From Algoriphagus sp. AK58 (lineage in GTDB: Bacteria; Bacteroidota; Bacteroidia; Cytophagales; Cyclobacteriaceae), in NCBI RefSeq assembly GCF_014324365.1, contig NZ_QEIG01000008.1, forward strand, positions 248,001-312,000: DNA of 64,000 nucleotides, written 5' to 3'. Position 1 is the first letter of the stretch. Each line of letters begins with the position of its first letter. A program made the position numbers and the translations under genes. Shown here piece by piece: positions 61,456 through 64,000 of this stretch. The notes beneath the pieces are model-generated. The model did not search any database. It was not told where the DNA came from and worked only from the letters and a program-made list of their open reading frames with translations.

Positions 61456-62028
61456 ATGAATTTGCCGGATTCGAAAGAACTACAAGAGCTGATCAGGCTT
61501 TGCAAAAAGAATGATCGGAAAGCTCAAGAGCGGATGTTTAAGGTCACTTATCCGCTCGCCATTCAGGTATGCAGGCGCTATACTCCCAACTTGGATGAAG
61601 CCCAATCCATCGTCAATGAGGGTATGCTCAAGGTTTTTGGGCAATTGGATCATTATTCTCCCGAGCTGAGTTTTGGTGGGTGGGTAAGGAGAATAATGGT
61701 CAATACCGCTATCGATCAGTATCGCAAGACCAAGCGCTTGCAGGATCGATATGCTGAGATAGAAGATGAAAGCCCTGTTTTTTCATTTGATGAGGGCACC
61801 CTCGATCAGATCAGTGCTGAGGAAATTCTCGAGTTGGTCGATGACCTTCCGCCAGCCTACCGGATGGTTTTCATTCTTTACGCGATAGAGGGCTACAATC
61901 ACCGGGAAATTGCCGAGCAGTTGGGCATTTCCGAAGGTACCTCCAAATCCAATTATTTTAAGGCCAAAGCCAAATTGCAGAGCGCATTGACCCAGATCAA
62001 CACAGAAAAGCAAAGAAATCATGGATAA
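61456..62028 (+). CDS. ECF-type RNA polymerase sigma factor (cassette 2)
   Basis: 190 residues with regions 2 and 4: AQERMFKVTYPLAIQVCRRY, LDEAQSIVNEGMLKVFGQLD, SFGGWVRRIMVNTAIDQYRK; then LPPAYRMVFILYAIEGYNHR and EIAEQLGISEGTSKSNYFKA. Same subgroup as the cassette 1 sigma factor, including the VF-x-LYAIEGY-x-H-x-EIA stretch. The stop overlaps the next ATG (ATGGATAA, 8 bases). Both sigma proteins therefore end in NHG. ATG 61456 gives the family's usual N-terminal length. Confidence 0.92.
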   Translation: MNLPDSKELQELIRLCKKNDRKAQERMFKVTYPLAIQVCRRYTPNLDEAQSIVNEGMLKVFGQLDHYSPELSFGGWVRRIMVNTAIDQYRKTKRLQDRYAEIEDESPVFSFDEGTLDQISAEEILELVDDLPPAYRMVFILYAIEGYNHREIAEQLGISEGTSKSNYFKAKAKLQSALTQINTEKQRNHG

Positions 62029-63382
62029 GCGAGACTCATTTGAGCGAAAAATAAAAGAGAAGCTGGAGGGGTTGGTTACTCCGGTGCCGGATTTGGATCA
62101 AGCTTGGGCGAGTTTCAGTCCAAGCATCCAACCTAAAGGTATTCCTCTTTGGAAGCGCTGGTTTATGCCTTACTTGTATGCGACTACACTTTTTGTCCTT
62201 TCACTTTGGTGGCATCAACGGGAGCAAAATGGCGATTTTTTAGCTGAAAATACCTTTAGGACTGAATCAATCATGGACACCCTTGTGGTGAGAGATACAG
62301 TTTACCTAGTCGATACGGTCTATGTAGTCAAAAGAATCTATGTTCAGGAAAGTCAAGTTGTCAATACCCCAAGCTTTTCCCTTGGTAAGGCAAAAGATCA
62401 AAAGCAAAATCTGAGTCAACTGCCAAATGGCCTGGAAAATCCTGTAAATCAAAAAATTGATACAAAAAAGACTGAAGCATCTTCAGGAGATCAAATTGAC
62501 CTATTCAAATCTTCTGCTTATGTGATAGAAAAGGCGGATTCTACCAAACTTGAAAGTGACAAACGAATAACCGAACCTATTCAGAGAGTGGATTCGGTTT
62601 CGAAAAAATCTCAGATTGGATCGCTGCCGGACTCCATCAGTCCCAAAAGACCAAGAAGCATGAGCGCTCCATCGGTGGGGCCCAAAGAAAAAGTAGTGCT
62701 TAAGTCCGATGAAGAACTGTTGGTAGGAGACACCAGCAATCTGAGTAATCCGCCGATTCGCACCAAAACAAAACCCATGCTTCATGTGGAAGCTGTGACC
62801 TCTATTATGTTTTCGATCAGCAGACTCGTAGAATATTATACTCCAATCCAAAATGGGATTCAGATAGGTCTCGAATGGGAAAGTGGTTGGGGAATCTATG
62901 CAGGAGCGATTCGAAATCAGGTAGAAGGGGAGCTCGATGATGAAGAAATAATGCAGCTGTCTCCCGAAGTGATATCAAGGTTACCCAATCTGACGGCGGA
63001 TATTTCCACCTTTGATGAGATCTATTTCACCAATCGGCAGTGGTTTTTCCCGCTAGAACTGCGCTGGAGAAGTATGTATTACAATGGGTTTAGCTTCGAA
63101 AGTAACTTTGGCCTGATGGGAAATTACCTTTCCCGACAAGATTTTATCTATGAATTTGAAAACAACTCCGTCGAGGAGTATCAATATGAGACAGTAGATA
63201 AGGACCAATTCTCGATTAGTCATCTGAGATTGGGGATCGGGACGAATTATTTGCTATCCAAGCGTGTGGGGATGTTTCTCCGAAGTCATTATTGGTTTCC
63301 GACTGCCCGACCGGGGATTATCCGGGATCGGATGCATGGCTTGGAAGTAGGTGTCGGTGTGAATGTTTTTCTGGGAAAATAA
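62021..63382 (+). CDS. dual membrane-spanning anti-sigma factor candidate (Dma-like), anti-sigma segment fused to an outer-membrane barrel
   Basis: 453 residues. Residues 1-45 are cytoplasmic in type and share F-x-R-x2-K-x-K-L-E with the cassette 1 anti-sigma-like protein. One TM helix follows (about 46-64, FMPYLYATTLFVLSLWW). Residues 65-250 form a Lys/Ser/Asp-rich linker that includes DTLVVRDTVYLVDTVYVV. From about 252 to the end is a barrel of roughly eight strands (MLHVEAVTSIMFSISR, GIQIGLEWESGWGIYAGAIR, FFPLELRWRSMYYNGFSFES, HLRLGIGTNYLLSKRVGMFL, LEVGVGVNVFLGK). No signal peptide precedes the TM helix. The layout equals that of Bacteroides Dma proteins, which hold a sigma factor inside and sense outer-membrane state. 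Confidence 0.78.
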   Translation: MDKRDSFERKIKEKLEGLVTPVPDLDQAWASFSPSIQPKGIPLWKRWFMPYLYATTLFVLSLWWHQREQNGDFLAENTFRTESIMDTLVVRDTVYLVDTVYVVKRIYVQESQVVNTPSFSLGKAKDQKQNLSQLPNGLENPVNQKIDTKKTEASSGDQIDLFKSSAYVIEKADSTKLESDKRITEPIQRVDSVSKKSQIGSLPDSISPKRPRSMSAPSVGPKEKVVLKSDEELLVGDTSNLSNPPIRTKTKPMLHVEAVTSIMFSISRLVEYYTPIQNGIQIGLEWESGWGIYAGAIRNQVEGELDDEEIMQLSPEVISRLPNLTADISTFDEIYFTNRQWFFPLELRWRSMYYNGFSFESNFGLMGNYLSRQDFIYEFENNSVEEYQYETVDKDQFSISHLRLGIGTNYLLSKRVGMFLRSHYWFPTARPGIIRDRMHGLEVGVGVNVFLGK

Positions 63383-63409
63383 GGAACGCTTACTTTTCGC
63401 TTTGAAACC

Positions 63410-63449
63410 AAAAAGACCTGTCAGCATCACAATCTGACAGGTCTTTTTT
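63410..63449. terminator. bidirectional intrinsic terminator
   Basis: AAAAAGACCTGTCAG (63410-63424) pairs perfectly with CTGACAGGTCTTTTT (63434-63448) across 9 bases. It ends sigma cassette 2 on the plus strand and the oxidoreductase gene on the minus strand. Confidence 0.95.
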
Positions 63450-63465
63450 CTGAGAAAATGGATCG

Positions 63466-64000
63466 CTATACCACCGAATTTTCCAACAGTATCGCATCCA
63501 AATCCTCTCCAGGAAGAGAAATGATTCGCTCAGCAACTGGATCCCATTCGATTTTTCGTCCGATTTTGTAGGATAGTCCAGCCATGTGCGCGGTGATAGC
63601 CTCCTCAAATCCCTCATCGATCCCACAGCTCGGATTGCCTCCGTTTCGGATGCAGCTGAGCCATTCCCGAATATGCAGGAAGGTAGAATCAACGCGCTTT
63701 CCATCCCGATAGGTCCAAAGCAAACCTTTATTTGCGAAGTACTTGGCAGTAGCGGAAGTCACCGCATCCACACCTTCGGCGGTGGGATCGTATTGATAGA
63801 TCGGCACCTGAGGATCAATTCGGCCTTCTTTGATCAGGTCTTTGTACTTGGTAGAGCGGGGATCGGCGTAGATGGTCAGGATATTTCCCAACTCCATACT
63901 CGCATCGTGGCCCATCAGGACAGTACCTCGGTCAAACTGATTGCCCAAAGTTGCCGAATAAACCAAGGTCATTCCTTTTTCTTTTCCGTCCTCCTGACTA
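63466..64000 (-). CDS. Gfo/Idh/MocA family oxidoreductase, C-terminal part (cut by window edge)
   Basis: The frame is open to base 64000, so about 178 C-terminal residues are visible; the N-terminal Rossmann domain lies outside. The piece shows VYSATLGNQFDRGTVLMGHD, a substrate-domain block DSTFLHIREWLSCIRNGG, then PSCGIDEGFEEAITAHMAGL and GRKIEWDPVAERI. This is the C-terminal pattern of Bacteroidota secreted-type Gfo/Idh/MocA proteins that oxidise sugars or inositols. The first 530 bases do not show its start. Confidence 0.85.
   Translation of the reverse strand, partial: SQEDGKEKGMTLVYSATLGNQFDRGTVLMGHDASMELGNILTIYADPRSTKYKDLIKEGRIDPQVPIYQYDPTAEGVDAVTSATAKYFANKGLLWTYRDGKRVDSTFLHIREWLSCIRNGGNPSCGIDEGFEEAITAHMAGLSYKIGRKIEWDPVAERIISLPGEDLDAILLENSVV

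Overview
The window looks like chromosomal DNA of a Bacteroidota bacterium, most likely order Cytophagales (an Algoriphagus- or Cyclobacterium-like marine type). This is inferred from gene content; no rRNA is present. The clues are an Alternative Complex III plus caa3/aa3-type oxidase cluster, the long Bacteroidota form of IspG, TTTG/TAnnTTTG promoters, AT-rich spacers with few Shine-Dalgarno sites, and many secreted or beta-barrel proteins.

Layout. 0-7.4 kb: a partial Tat-exported propeller protein, a secreted sugar-phosphate isomerase-like protein, an LVIVD lipoprotein with an outer-membrane partner, an amidohydrolase, a small membrane protein, and an SDR-ispG operon. 7.4-14.7 kb: a giant outer-membrane protein of unknown function and an NtrY-like histidine kinase. 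14.7-31.3 kb, all on the minus strand: the respiratory block actABCDEF, oxidase subunits II and I, heme A and heme O synthases, two subunit III proteins, subunit IV, then Sco1, a DUF420 protein and a small Cys-containing protein. Electrons would pass from quinol through Act to the oxidase, with the Cu/heme assembly factors encoded alongside. 31.3-36.7 kb: a promoter pair driving actA and tRNA-Cys in opposite directions, rpsA, a lysophosphatidate acyltransferase, and cystathionine beta-synthase with a membrane protein. 36.8-43.7 kb: an ABC exporter pair, a small barrel protein, and an EVE / secreted protein / pyrR / pyrB operon. 43.8-45.6 kb: a PolX-family protein whose polymerase site is degenerate.

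46-50.3 kb and 61.4-63.4 kb hold two sigma-factor cassettes. The first is a five-gene operon: ECF sigma, one-TM anti-sigma-like protein, two paralogous barrel proteins, and a secreted beta-solenoid protein. The second has an ECF sigma and one long protein that joins an anti-sigma-like cytoplasmic segment, a TM helix, a periplasm-length linker and a C-terminal barrel. That is the layout of the dual membrane-spanning anti-sigma factors (Dma) known from Bacteroides. In both cassettes the two genes overlap by the same 8 bases.

Between and after them (50.3-61.3 kb) are a flavin/2Fe-2S reductase, purB, a PIN-type toxin-antitoxin pair, a CtlX-like hydrolase with a propeller protein, a hairpin-rich 0.5-kb spacer, an isoquinoline-oxidoreductase-like molybdenum enzyme pair, a DUF1460 peptidoglycan hydrolase and an outer-membrane protein. 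The window ends in a partial Gfo/Idh/MocA oxidoreductase. No phage, IS element, CRISPR array or rRNA operon was seen.
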